Source of the DNA: Chaetorhynchus papuensis
Taxonomy: Eukaryota; Chordata; Aves; Passeriformes; Rhipiduridae
DNA length: 64,000 bases
NCBI GenBank assembly: GCA_013396525.1
Contig: VWYX01000125.1
Coordinates: forward strand, 1,299,022-1,363,021
Reading direction: 5' to 3'
Positions 37,366 to 48,720 of this stretch are shown one piece after another. The notes beneath the pieces were generated by a model. It saw only the letters and a program-made list of their open reading frames with translations. It was not told where the DNA came from and ran no database searches. The number at the start of each line of letters is the position of its first letter. Position 1 is the first letter of the stretch. The translations under genes and the position numbers were made by a program.

Positions 37366-39174
37366 CTCTTGGCGTCATTCCTCTGCCTCATCTGCATGGA
37401 GAACTCAGGAGCTGGGATGTGATTCAGTATACGAAAATATATTCAAACTGAAGTGAGACATTAGTGGGTCTCACTGAAATGAAATTCTTGGTCTTGTGCC
37501 TCCTCTGCAAATTGTGTGAGAGGGCACAGAAATAGTGCTTTCATGCCTAGCTCAGTTCTGGGAGAGGGGAAATTCCTAACTGCTTCCAATCCTTAATAAG
37601 TCTCATCTCTATGGTTCGCTTGAGGGATTTCAGAGCAGTGTTGGCATGAATTACTGGACAAGTGTGAGTTATCACTATCCCACCTAAGATGTTGATGTTG
37701 ACTTGCCACAAGCAGAGGGAGCTTAGCTCAAGCCATGGTCTTGAGGATACCATCTTCAGCATAAAAGACTCTTTTAACTCAGAACCTAAATAATTCTTGC
37801 TGTCACATAGGACTGCCTTGACTCTGCTTGCAGTTACCACAAGAAGTTACCACAAGTTACGAGGCTGTGGAATAGATGGGGAACATACCTGGCCAGTAGA
37901 TTGGTCAGCTCTGCTCTTGCTGTAGCGATGGACCACAGCTCTAATTCCATCCTTCAGAGAACAGAAGTTACAGGAGCAGTGCCTTTGTGCAAGGCAGAGA
38001 GGCACTGGAGGGGAATGGAGGACGATTTGCTGTGCATGCTGGACAGAGCTAGAGAAACAACCTGACAAATTCGGAAGGATGGAGGGGGAAAGCATTGCTG
38101 CAGACTACAGTTGTCTTCTTTTCAAGGGGAGAAAGTGCTCATGCATATTTTTATTGCTTAGCATTCAATACCCAGCTCCTTTTTAGAGCTCGCTCACGTT
38201 GGGGGATGCATTCCTTTCCAAAGCAGTGTTTTCTCTGCCCAGATGGCTGGGGGTTTGCAAAATATATTGGGCAGGCATGGGAGCGTTCTCCTGTGCTTAT
38301 GCCAAGGCCAAAGGCTTCTGTTCTTGCTTTGGGAAGAGCATTAGATAACTCCCTGCAGCATCTGCTCACAAATGCCAGGAAGGAGAGCCCAGAAGTGAAA
38401 ATGTCTGTTTCAAAATGGTACTTGATTGACTCTTTGGAAGATGGTAGTGCTACAGATTGCCAAGGTCAAGAATGCTGATGCATTTTCCATTGTAAACTGG
38501 GAAAATAATCTCAGTTTAATTCAGCTGAACAGGAGCAACTTCTATTTTACTCTGGTGGTATCAGGTTGTCACTCAAAGTGTTGAGGTGGTGACTACTGTA
38601 GGCTGTATTTTGGAGGAAAGCGGGTTTGTGCTGCACTGTGGCTCCACTGGTCTGTGTCACATCATGCACGTGGCTTTGTGCCAGAGTGGTAAAATACAGA
38701 GCAGTGATGAGAAGGTCTCAAGCTGCACAATGACCTGGAACGTACCATCACTGCAGATGGTCAAAAGATGCTTGGAAATTTCATTTCTCAGGAAATTTCC
38801 ATTTCCTGACCCAAAATAAAGTTTAAAAAAGTCCTGAAAAAAATGCTTCCAGGCAGAATGTTCCATGGTGCACTGAGAGAGGAAGGATGTGAGAAGGAAA
38901 ATTGGTGTTTGATCCCTTCTACATTGTCTTTTGAACTCCAGAAGTTTGTGGTTTGGAGTAGCTGGCTGGTGTTTTACATGGGTTAGCCAGGAGAGCTTCT
39001 GGTCTCTGTGATTTTCAGCATTCCTGATAGCCACATGTGTATGTTTAAGGGGACAATCTGAATTCCTTTGTGAGTCAAATAGATCTCCTTTCATCTTGTG
39101 AGGACCTGCTCCATGGAGACAAAGATTTACTGATGACCACCTGGCATTTCCTTTGCTAATTTCGTAGGACCTGA
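37366..39174. other. non-coding stretch
   Basis: Frames include 127 codons on the plus strand at 38095-38478 and the left part of a 189-codon minus-strand frame (38657-39226). Neither shows a domain, and the second starts inside the CR1 copy at 39175. No supported gene. Confidence 0.45.
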
Positions 39175-39725
39175 GAATTAGAGAATCGTTTAGGTTGGAA
39201 AAGACCTTTAAGATGTTTGAGTCCAACCATTAACCCAGCACTGCCATTCCGCCACTAAATCATGTCCCCAAGTGCCACATATCCATATCTTCTAAATCCC
39301 TCCAGGGATGGTGACTCCACCACTTCCCTGGGCAGTTTTTACAGTGCTTGACAATCCCTTTCTGTGAAGAAATTTTTTGTGATATCTAATCTAAACCTCT
39401 CCTGGTGCAACCTGAGGCCATTTCCTCTGGTCCTATCATTTGTTCCCTGGGAAAAGAGACTGATCCCCACCTGGCTGCCCCCTCCTGTCAGGGGGTTGTG
39501 GAGAGCCAGAAGGTTCCCCCTGAGCCTCCTTTTCTCCAGGCTGAGACCCCCCAGCTCCCTCAGCTGCTCCTCACCAGACTTGTGCTCCTTCCCCAGCTCC
39601 GTTCCCTTCTCTGGACATGCTCCAGCCCCTCAATGTCTTTCTTGTCATGAGAGACACAAAACTGAACCCAGGATTTCAGATGTGGCCTCACCAGTGCTGA
39701 GCACAAGGTGAATGATCCCTTCCCC
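39175..39725 (-). mobile_element. CR1 LINE 3' fragment, about 550 bp
   Basis: The plus strand runs from the reverse complement of the 3' end (gaattagagaatcgtttagg) through cattaacccagcactgccat, the long untranslated region, and on to gatgtggcctcaccagtgct. It is the longest CR1 piece in the window and extends about 50 bp further towards the element's 5' side than its sister at 10163. The 115- and 81-codon plus-strand frames inside it are repeat-derived. Confidence 0.93.
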
Positions 39726-40279
39726 AGTTTGACTGCATCTAACTGCCCCCAATTACTTCCTTAGGGAACATGTGCCTTTTCCACTGGTTTACAGATGAGG
39801 ATGTCACCTGTTCTCTCTCTATAGGATGTATTCATGGGATGAATGGAACCAAGGGAAATCATGGGTTTTTTAGATCTTTTCTGAAGTTTGTCTTCTCTTT
39901 TAAATATTTCAGTGAAGTTCTGAGGTATAAAAGACTAGATTCAGTTCAGTCAAAATAGGTCACTCTATTTTTGCTTAGTGTATAAAAAATGAAAAAGGGT
40001 TCCAACAAGGTAAAATGATAAATTTTTATTCTAAAAATGATGAAACTGGACATTCAAATACCATAAGAACTGTCCTGCTTGACTGTTTAGACCCCTTGAA
40101 TATCTATGGTGTGATTTCATTAAGTGTTTTCTTGTCTGTTGAACAGGATTTTCTGTCTCTGGACATTTTTCTATCTGAGGAACAGAAACAGCAATGCAAA
40201 GGTGCACAGAATTTTTTTTTCAAGCTGCTCAACCTCATCCCATCTCTGCCACACTGGCCAGCACTAAACTTCCTCAATA
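39726..40279. other. non-coding stretch, nothing recognised
   Basis: AT-rich unique sequence with one 92-codon plus-strand frame (40015-40293) without a recognised domain. Confidence 0.5.
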
Positions 40280-40760
40280 AGACCAGAGATTAATCAATGT
40301 TTGTTTCTTGGTGGCTGTGCACGTGCAGGCAGACTGACTGCTAGCTGTGCATTATCAAACTTCCACAGGCTCCTTTGGCTCCTTTCCCACCGATTTCAGC
40401 TGGGGAAGGAGTGCAGGATTCAACCATCTGAGCTGTTTGGCTTATTAACTCCGCTGACAACAGAATGGCTGCGTTTCCTCAAGCCCTTAACTCTCAGCAG
40501 CCGCAGCTCTTCCAGCCAAATTAGCAGAACAGGAGGCGAAAGAGTGGCAATTCTGATGGAAGATGCTGCACTGCTTTTCCCCTTTGGGAGCAGAGCAGAA
40601 CGTCATGCATTTATATGTCTGCAAATGAGCAGAGGCACGTATTCTTCATGAGCAAATGGTCCTTGGTGGTATCCAGTGGGCAGCTGGGCTGGAATTAACA
40701 GATTATGCTTGTACCAACAATTATTCAGAGAAAATTGCATAATTTGGAGCAATGGAAATG
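40280..40760. promoter_or_regulatory. candidate conserved non-coding element
   Basis: Eight CpGs occur between 40321 and 40650, against almost none in many neighbouring lines, although there is no CpG island. The block is repeat-free and carries AT cores such as ttagcag, atgcatttatatg, caattattcag and ttgcataattt. The 116-codon plus-strand frame at 40301-40651 shows no domain and lacks splice sites. CpG retention without a coding signature is what long-conserved enhancers often show, but conservation itself is not visible here. Confidence 0.35.
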
Positions 40761-42721
40761 AAGAAGAGTTGGCAAAGCACTATGATTTTAAATTATTTTA
40801 TTTTAAACAGGCATTTAATATGTCTGGATTGCTGGACATGGTTTAGGAAGCTGGAGAAAACACCTCAGGTTGTGCACGTCTCTCTTGATGTCAACAGCCT
40901 GATCTGCGCTTCCTCCTTCTCATGGACTGGTTACTGCTGAGTGTGAAGTGCCTTGGATTACTTTACCATAACCAACAAAAAATTACAAGGCAGTTAGAAT
41001 CCCTGAGTTCCCCTTCCACGTATTAAGGTTAAATATTAGGGATGGACTAATACACACAAAGCTGTTATTGTCTCCAGTGTATTCAGGGAGGTAAAGAGCA
41101 GAAAATTGTGGAAAGAGTCTCCCTGCTCATCTGACTTGCTTCACTGCCTACGAGTGAAAACACTGATTGGAAAAAGGTTGTTTTTACACTCAAAATTCCT
41201 AAATAAACGAAACAAAGCCTTAGCAGAAAGACTAAAATGTCACAAAATAAGAAAAAATCTTTAGAAAGGCAATCAAATAAAGGTTGGTTGCGTCCCCAGT
41301 GAAGGGAAAAAGTGGGCTGGGTAGGTCCACTAGTGCATATTTACCTAACCTGGGCTGTGAGAGCTCTGGAGACAAGTTCCTCTGCTACAGGCTGCCTCTG
41401 TGATTGTGAACTATTTCCTTTGTACGTCCCATCACTCAGACTCCTCCTGTAACCCCTGTAAATTGGTTTACATACCTAGCACCATGTTTGAAGTATTCAT
41501 ATTCAGTGTTTTTCTTATAGCTAAAGTCAAAGGAGTGAAAGAGATTACTTTGGTGGGCTTGGCTGCATCTTCAGTAGTTAATTAAATGGTGAGAGAAGAG
41601 ATTTGAGTAGTTGAAGCCAACTGGCACAGAACGACCTGCATCTATACTATTAAACTATCTTAACCTTCAAATCAGGGTGACTGCATCCAAAGTGCCGATT
41701 AGGAATAGTTCCTGCCTTATGTTAACTCCTGAACCACATCCAGGAGTTGTCTGGGGGAACTGCATTTGGCCAGGGACCATTCTAACAATTTAACAGCATA
41801 TAGACAACTGGGATTTAGCACCCAAGTCTTAAGCACAGCCTAATTTTCTGGTGTGAGATTAGCACTTAGGATGCTAATAACACTCTTAAACACACTTGGT
41901 GATTTTGTAAATGTAAAATATCCCTTTCCATTGGAAAATAGAGGTTTGGAGCATGTACTCTCAGTTATTTTTTACCAAATTCTGCCTTTTACCTGCACAA
42001 TCAACTGAAATAATGACAGCAGCCTGGTTTCTGACCCTTCCTTTAAGTGTTTGCTCCCAGCTATTTAGAAAACCTCTCCAGCACTACAGTGTGACACATC
42101 ACGAAGCTCAAATGCTGTTCCCTAGTTTATCTCTTAGAGAACTGTGGAGAGGTTCAGGGCTCTCAACAGAGCAGTCTTAATCAACAGCTGCTTAGTTTGT
42201 GACTCTTGACTTCTGTCTTTCTATAATGAAGAACACTAAAATATTCATTATCTAGGTGCAAATGTTTGAGGGTGATTGCATGTAGGTATGGATGTGCCTG
42301 CAAATACTCAGCTGAGGAGAGCTGGGCAACTTTTCAAAATTTTGTACGTCGGAATCAAAACTGTAATTTGTAAAGATAGAGACAGTGTTTTCCACAGGTA
42401 ATGGAATGCAAAGAAACTGAGGACTGCAGTGAAAGGAAGTCAATCGTTTATTTACAAGTCCAGTTTTCAGTAGTAATGATTCCTAAAAAGTTCAAAAAAA
42501 GAGTGACAAATAGAGTAGCTACTAAAAAAGAAAACTTAAAAAGAATTTGTGCTGCTAAGGTAGTCAGCAGTTTCTTCCTTTACTGGGAAGTCCAGCCCAA
42601 GGGATGCGTTGAATTCCTGCTCATTTACTTATTGAGAAAATATTTAAAGATCTCTCTTAAATTATGTCAAATAAAAGAAAGCTTTAAAGTCATGTCAATG
42701 CACAGCGTAAGACATTCTGTA
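40761..42721. other. non-coding stretch
   Basis: No repeat family was recognised. A 117-codon plus-strand frame at 42401-42754 is lysine-rich because the DNA is A-rich, and I do not take it as a gene. Confidence 0.45.
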
Positions 42722-42726
42722 CTAAC

Positions 42727-42979
42727 CAGAGGTATTTTTCAGACCCAGTGCTAGGGAATTACATTTCTTCATTAACATCATTCGCTCTCTGGACACAAGA
42801 CCCATGATACCTCTAGTTCCCACAGCAGAAGTGGGGGCTGATCTTGATCCATATAATTGTTTTGCTTCCGGGCTCAGTGGTGACTGGGAGGATTGGTCTA
42901 TCACAGGAGGCAGATCAGCTGAGGCTGATTCATTCATCCTGATAAAACAACATCCAGGAGGACCGAGATCACTGGAAAA
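42727..42979 (-). CDS. candidate internal or terminal exon, unknown product
   Basis: On the minus strand a strong acceptor, with the pyrimidine-rich tract cttgcttctcctcacccag, ends at 42980. From there the frame is open for 84 codons to a donor-like GTTAGT at 42726-42721, or to an in-frame TAG at 42724-42722 if this is the last exon. The peptide is rich in serine and proline, with segments such as SADLPPVIDQSSQSPLSPEA and later MGLVSRERMMLMKKC. Three CpGs survive (in ctcggtcc, gcccggaa and gagcgaat). It looks like a disordered linker followed by a basic helix; I do not recognise the protein. The plus-strand frame over the same bases is taken as a shadow. Confidence 0.35.
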
Positions 42980-42984
42980 CTGGG

Positions 42985-45479
42985 TGAGGAGAAGCAAGCA
43001 GCGATGTGTGACCACCAAGGAAGTTAAGGCTAGAAGCTAAAAAACAGCATAAACATAAGAAAAGTCTGTGAACTGGCCATTCAGCCTGGAAAGAGAGAAA
43101 AAGCTGGAAACTTGTGTGAAGGTGCAGTGTACAGCACAGTTTTTTAAGAAGAAGTAGAAATGTGTCCAGTGGCAGACAATGCACCAGTGTCCACTCACCA
43201 GCTCTGAGGTCAGCTTGCATGAAGAGGCAGCAGAGGACACTGCCAGGTGTGTCTGAGTGCCCCAGCAGGGAGGACACATGCAGTGCTCCTTGGCCTGTGC
43301 TTCAGAAGGGACTGGTGGCCAAGAGGAAAGAGACTATTCTAGTGCAGAACTATTCTAGCAAGACAGCAGTAGAGGAGATTGATTTCCAGCACTCTGGCCT
43401 GGCAATATGAAATTTGCTAATACAGATACAGCCTCAGTTTTCTCGTACTCCCATTGAATTTTGAGAACAGAGCCCGACACATCTCTTTACACAGGGACAC
43501 TAAATACACAAAACAATAACCTCATATTTCACACACTTTGTCCCAGCTCACAGGGCAGTGATTGAAAAGCAAGAGAAAACAACAACAGCTCTTCGTGCTG
43601 CAGGAGTTACTTCTGTTATTTGACTAATTAGTGACACAAAATAACCTGTAAGAGCCTTGGCAATACAAAAGCTGCTTTAATTCTGGCCAGTCTCCACAAA
43701 AACCTCCCAATCTCACATCCCATTTGTAACCGCAGAGGTATGTGTAGCAGCCAGTGTTGGGGAGCAATGCATCAGTGTAATGATGCATCTTGAGGAAGAG
43801 GGGGGATAAAATTGCTGTGGATAGAAAGGCAGAGTTGTCTTGCACTGCTTTGTTTACAACCAGAAGGAGGAAGATCAGTCTCTTTGTGCTTCACATGACC
43901 CATGGCCAGTCCTGTATTAATCAATGGAGTGGGCAGGTGCTCAGGAGAGAGTCCAGACTGCAGAGGAGGTCAGAGGGCTCTTTTATCTGGGACATCACAG
44001 AATTGGAAGGACTTAGGGTCTCTTATCTTTCTGTCCTTGTTTGTTTTGGTTGAGCTTTGCTTTTAGGTAAAATGTGTTTACTCAGCACTTTTCACTTAGA
44101 TAGTTACTGATCTTATCTGGTGCTAAGGAAGAAAACCACGGTCACAGCAGAAACTGGCAGTTGTGAGTTAATATTTTCTTTTACATGTATCGATTACAAT
44201 GTCAAAGATTCAAAATCAATTCACTTAAACGTTGCTCTAGAAAAATAAAATCTGTCAGTGTAATGGAATATTGCCAAACTAGAGGAAAAAACAAGCCTGA
44301 CTCCCCCTGTCCCTGAATGCATGGATGCATATGGTGCCAATAAGACACTGCCTTGATATCAACAACAAAAATAAGGATGAAAAATAGATGAGAAATACAT
44401 CCTATTTCCACAATATTTATATTGAAGCATATGATGAATTCAGAAAGGATCTAAAATTCTCATTGAAAAACTTTCTGACTGATTTCACAACTTCCCCAAC
44501 TCTTTCCTTGCATCCTGCTTTCCCTGTTACAGACCTATAAGCTTGCTGTCCTGTTATCCCAGCAGCGTGCACATTTCCTTCCATCTGTGGGATACAGATT
44601 TACCACATTCCTGCAGGGATTTAGTGGCAATATCCTCCTCCTCACTGCTCCAGAGAGTGCTAACCCAACATTTGCATTTCCTGAAGCTGCAGATGTGTTC
44701 TGGCCCCTGTTGTGAAGGGTACCTCAGAGCCTGCAGGACTGTCCCTGCTTTTTATTCCATTCCCTTCCTTGTAATCTGTAACCAAACAGGTAAATCTATC
44801 AAAGTACTAGAACCAGAGCAGAGCAATTTGCTTTTCACTTAAATTACATGAATCAGTGTAATTTTGCTTTTAGGCTGTTCTCACAATGGATTATTAATGC
44901 CTCGGGTATCCAACAGTTTATTCCATTCCCATGGAATCAACAGATGTTGCATATACCTACCTATTCCAGACAATATCTTTCTGTGTTTAATCATCAGAGA
45001 TAGATGGTGCTGAGGCAAAGGGAAAAAGAGCTGCTTACTAAATAAGTTTCAACCGTTTCAAGTCTGGATTTTGTGTAGGTTGGATGTGATGTGTTGTTTA
45101 GCCTGCTCCTTGTTTTCCATCAACAGGATTCATCCATTCCCATCAGATCCATGGGTGTGAATTAATCTGTGGGCTTTTTACAGAGTGGCTGTACCTTCTG
45201 CACCTTTTCTCATGGCGCATAAACCACAGTCTCTTACCTTGAAACATAACAGTATTCTGAAATTATAATTCCCGATGTAGAAGTCTGAGGGAAGAAGTCT
45301 GACCTCTCACTGAGAAAGTCCATCTTGCTCTGTTGCCTGGTATAGTTTCTTCAGGTGTTCCTCCTCTTTGTCTTTTAATTCTGCAAGCTCAGGGCCAGCT
45401 GTGATTGTTTGTCTCCAGAATTTAGCCCAGAGAGAGAAAGAGAGTAAACAGACAGAGGGTTTCCTGGAGGTGATGATGA
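42985..45479. other. non-coding stretch
   Basis: Overlapping frames of 80-102 codons on both strands at 42969-43410 have no recognised domain. At 44000 a short ggaaggacttagggtctc resembles a CR1 end too weakly to call. No other feature was seen. Confidence 0.45.
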
Positions 45480-45801
45480 TTAGAATCTCAGAATGGTTTG
45501 GGTCAGAAGGGTCCTTAAAAATCATCCAGTTCCAACCTTCTGCCATGGACATGGACACCTTCCACTAGACCAGATTGCTCAGAGTCCCATCTAACCTGGC
45601 TTTGAATACTTCCAGGGATGCAGCATCCACAGCTTATCTGGGAAACCTGTGCCTCACAAGCCTCCCAGTAAAGAATTTCTTCCTATTATCTAATTTAAAC
45701 CTATCCTCCTTCAGTCTAAAGACATCGCCCTTTGTCCTATCACTCCATGCCCCTGTTAAGTGTCCCTCTCCAGCCTTCTCATAAGCCCCCTTTAGGTACT
45801 G
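45480..45801 (-). mobile_element. CR1 LINE 3' fragment
   Basis: Reverse complement of a CR1 3' end: tagaatctcagaatggtttg, then gtccttaaaaatcatccagt, then gccatggacatggacacctt, on to ataagccccctttaggtact, where similarity ends. About 320 bp; same class and nearly the same 5' cut as the copy at 1897. Confidence 0.9.
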
Positions 45802-48369
45802 CATCCTCTGCAGTCCCCAAAGGAGCAGGAATATCCTTTAGGAATAGGAACTTTCTTCGGGAATATCTTGTATTGTTTGCAAAGAATAAAAGCCATGATT
45901 CTAGCGCGTGAATAACTGCATATGGAGCACAGTGAGCTGCTACAGTGTGGCCCAAGGGTGTGATCCCTGTGACCAGGAGAAGCCTTTGACTTTGGGTGTC
46001 CGACTGAACAAACCTTGGTCACCATTTTCCCGGATTTTGCAGTAAATGGAGATGGAAGTTTATATGGTACTGCCAGTGGCTGCAGGGTTAGGATCAGGTC
46101 GCTTCCAACTTGGAATATTCTGTGATATCTTTAGAGCTATCTAAATCAGTGTCCACTAAGGTAAAACTTCACAAAACACTCTGATGTTCTGTGGTTTAGG
46201 ATTTTCCCTAAAAGATTACTGCATTCTTCACTGCAGAGAAAAGTCTCGTTTGGATATCAACAGAACACACCTTTCCAGGGTTTCAGTAGTACAAAAAGCT
46301 AATAGGAAAAAAATTGTCCAAGTGAAAGGATTCTTTCAAAAAACAAAAAAGGAAGAAAAAGGATCAAAACCCAAACCAAAACACTTTAAACGGTGGGTTT
46401 TGGACTGAAGAAAGCACTATGTACAAGTCAAAAGAACTGCACTTTTAGGTACATTGGTGTTCAAATTCAACTTCATAACCACAGTTATTTTATTTTGACT
46501 TTAACATTGAAATGTTTTACTAAGAAAATGTGGGAATGAAAGAGGCAATCTGTTTTTCTGTCAGAGAAGCAACATAATGCAGTCAAGACAAACTTGCCAG
46601 CCCTCATTTCCATATCTGGATGAGAAATGGCCTAAGATCTGCTGCCCAACTCCAGTCTGGACAAAGCTTTGTTGTTGATGATAGAAGGCAAGTTTTCATT
46701 CCCAAAAGGCTTTATTTCCATGGACACTGATGGGTGGTGAGAAGGAAGCAGTTTCTGGGGCTTGGGGGTTCTCTCTCAGTCCACCCCCATACCCTTGCCA
46801 TATGCAAGATTACAGATGATGCCAGAGGGACTTGGACTCATTTTGGCTGGACCCCAGCGGGTGCTCTGCTGCTCCCCACCACCTCAGATTGCCTTTAGGA
46901 CACTTCTAGCAGCCCTGAAGCAGAGTCTGGTGGGCAAAATTCTTGTTGTTGCCTAGTTTGGATTTCAAAGTAATTTTTTTGCCCTCTGGGGAAAAAAATA
47001 CAGACAAAAATGGGTTGAAACAGCCTGAATAGCTTATGCAAGTCTGCTGGCAGAAGAATCCTTCTCTGGTACCGTTGGTGCTGGCATCTAGGAAGGCTTC
47101 CATAGCTTCCATGGAGGTGGCTGCAGTAAGATCTCTCCCAGTTATTTCTGGGCTCCTCTAACCTTTAAAGATGGCCAAGGGAGCTGTGATGCCGACACAT
47201 CCATTCTCCAGGGAATTCCCCATCTGATTGAAGCTGGGCCAAGGAAGTGAGTCAGAACTGCAGCAGGCAGGCTACTCCTGCCTCCTGCCTGCAGCCTGCC
47301 AACCAGCCAGGAGAGGCTAAATCGATGTGGGGAAGCATCAGGGATGTTTCAGGCTCCCTCACTGCAGGGGAGGTAACAGCTATGGAAACAGGCTGTTTTT
47401 AGCAGCAGGACAGAGAATCCTGACTTGAAATTCTTTTTTTGGGGAAGTCAAGCAGGCAAGTTCTGCATACGTTTATTGAATTTGCTTGAAAATGTGTTGC
47501 AGGGGAAATGAAGCTTGTAGTGAAACACGTAGCTTTTCCCAAAAGTAAGAGAAGTGGCTTAAATGTTGAAAAACTTGTTTTGACCTAAATGGATTTTTTT
47601 TAAACAGCAGCTCATGTCAAAATTGGCTAAGTTGAAAAAAAATCAAAGGACATTAATAATGGAAAATGAAATTAACAGGTTTTAGTCTGATGCAAAATGG
47701 ATTATTTGGAGGGGTTTTCTTGGGTTTTTTTTCTTTGTTTGAAAAGAATAATTGCCTTTGACGGAACCAATAGTTCCTTTCTCCCTTCCTCTCACTTTTG
47801 GGAACTGACCATTGAAGTGAAATGTTATACAGCTTTTCAAAAGAACCACGAGACTGTTCCTACCTTGGAAATGCAATAGATGATGTCTTTATAGATCTGG
47901 GTTTTTTTGCTTTAGTTCTGTAGGTCTCTTGTTATTATTCTTCAGTGCCTTGGCCTAGACCAGCAACCAACTCATAGTCTGATGACAGGAATGTAATAGA
48001 TGGGGATTGAACTACACCTTGTCACCAGCAGAGATCAGCTCCTGACTCTCTGTCCTGTTCCTGTGCAGGGGTTCCTAATCTGGGTACTGCCCCATTGCTC
48101 TGTCCTACTGGAGGATCCTGCATGTAGCTTATGAATCAAAAATGTATTTGATTGGCAGCTTTCTGTGAGGACAGAAATTGTTAGTGATGAGTAAAAATTG
48201 TGACCTGCTAGAAATTTATTCTAAGCAATGGCTAAATGTCTGGGGTCAGTCATTAGAGCCAGCTACTGCATTTTTCAGTGTTGTTATCTATCGGGATGGA
48301 AACAGGAGGACACTTGATGACCAAAGAGCTATCAGCCTAATTATACTGTGATGAATTCCTTTCAAATCT
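45802..48369. other. non-coding stretch with one probable CR1-type tail
   Basis: Apart from the short tail at 46091 there is an A-rich patch near 46305-46385 and a small GC-rich inverted repeat of CAGGCAGG/CCTGCCTG near 47263-47292. No supported exon. Confidence 0.5.
46091..46126 (+). mobile_element. probable CR1- or SINE-type 3' tail remnant
   Basis: ggatcaggtcgcttccaact followed by tggaatattctgtgat matches the kind of tail seen at the end of the SINE at 15141 (cttccaactcagaatattct). Only about 36 bp are left and no tRNA head was found upstream, so the parent could be either the LINE or the SINE. Confidence 0.4.
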
Positions 48370-48720
48370 GTAGAGCATTTAATGCATTCTCAAATAAAGC
48401 CGTCCATAATTAGAAACCTTCTATAATACACACAGGAATCCGAGTCCAAGAGAAGCTGATTAATTGTTAATGAGGTTCCTTCACTTGCTAGACAGATTGG
48501 AAGAGGAAAGGAAGCGAAGCTGGCGGCAGAAGCTGGCATTGCTGTGCAGATGCAATGAAACTTTGCTGTTTGCCAGACCAAACTTCTGTTCTGTGGCTTC
48601 CTGTTGTCCAAGTCCTGTGGCAGAGTCAGATTTGCCATTAGGGAAGTTATTTCTGCTTTTCCCACAATTTCAGACAACAGATGAAATGAAAATTGACCCA
48701 ACTTGATCGATGCTTCTGGA
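48370..48720. promoter_or_regulatory. candidate conserved element, possible coding alternative
   Basis: Repeat-free block with five CpGs and clustered homeodomain cores (ccataattagaaac, gctgattaattgttaatgag). On the plus strand a frame at 48464-48706 encodes a charged helical start, RLEEERKRSWRQKLALLCRC, just after an AG that could act as an acceptor, but there is no good donor before the stop. The minus-strand frame of 171 codons shows no domain. I favour a regulatory element and keep the exon as a second reading. Confidence 0.32.

Noticed and set aside
38657..39226. 189-codon minus-strand frame
   Set aside because: Begins inside a CR1 3' end and shows no domain or coding-like codon use.
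42804..43040. Plus-strand 78-codon frame over the minus-strand exon candidate
   Set aside because: It has a GTGAGG that could act as a donor, but the acceptor upstream is weak, and the minus strand has the better splice site and codon pattern; treated as a shadow, though not excluded.
45307..45440. Helical, glutamate/lysine-rich minus-strand frame ending in a stop
   Set aside because: The upstream AG lacks a close pyrimidine tract, there are no CpGs, and the frame runs back into a CR1 end; likely chance.
47263..47292. GC-rich inverted repeat of CAGGCAGG and CCTGCCTG
   Set aside because: Arms are made of a simple repeated motif and are too short to suggest an element or RNA structure.
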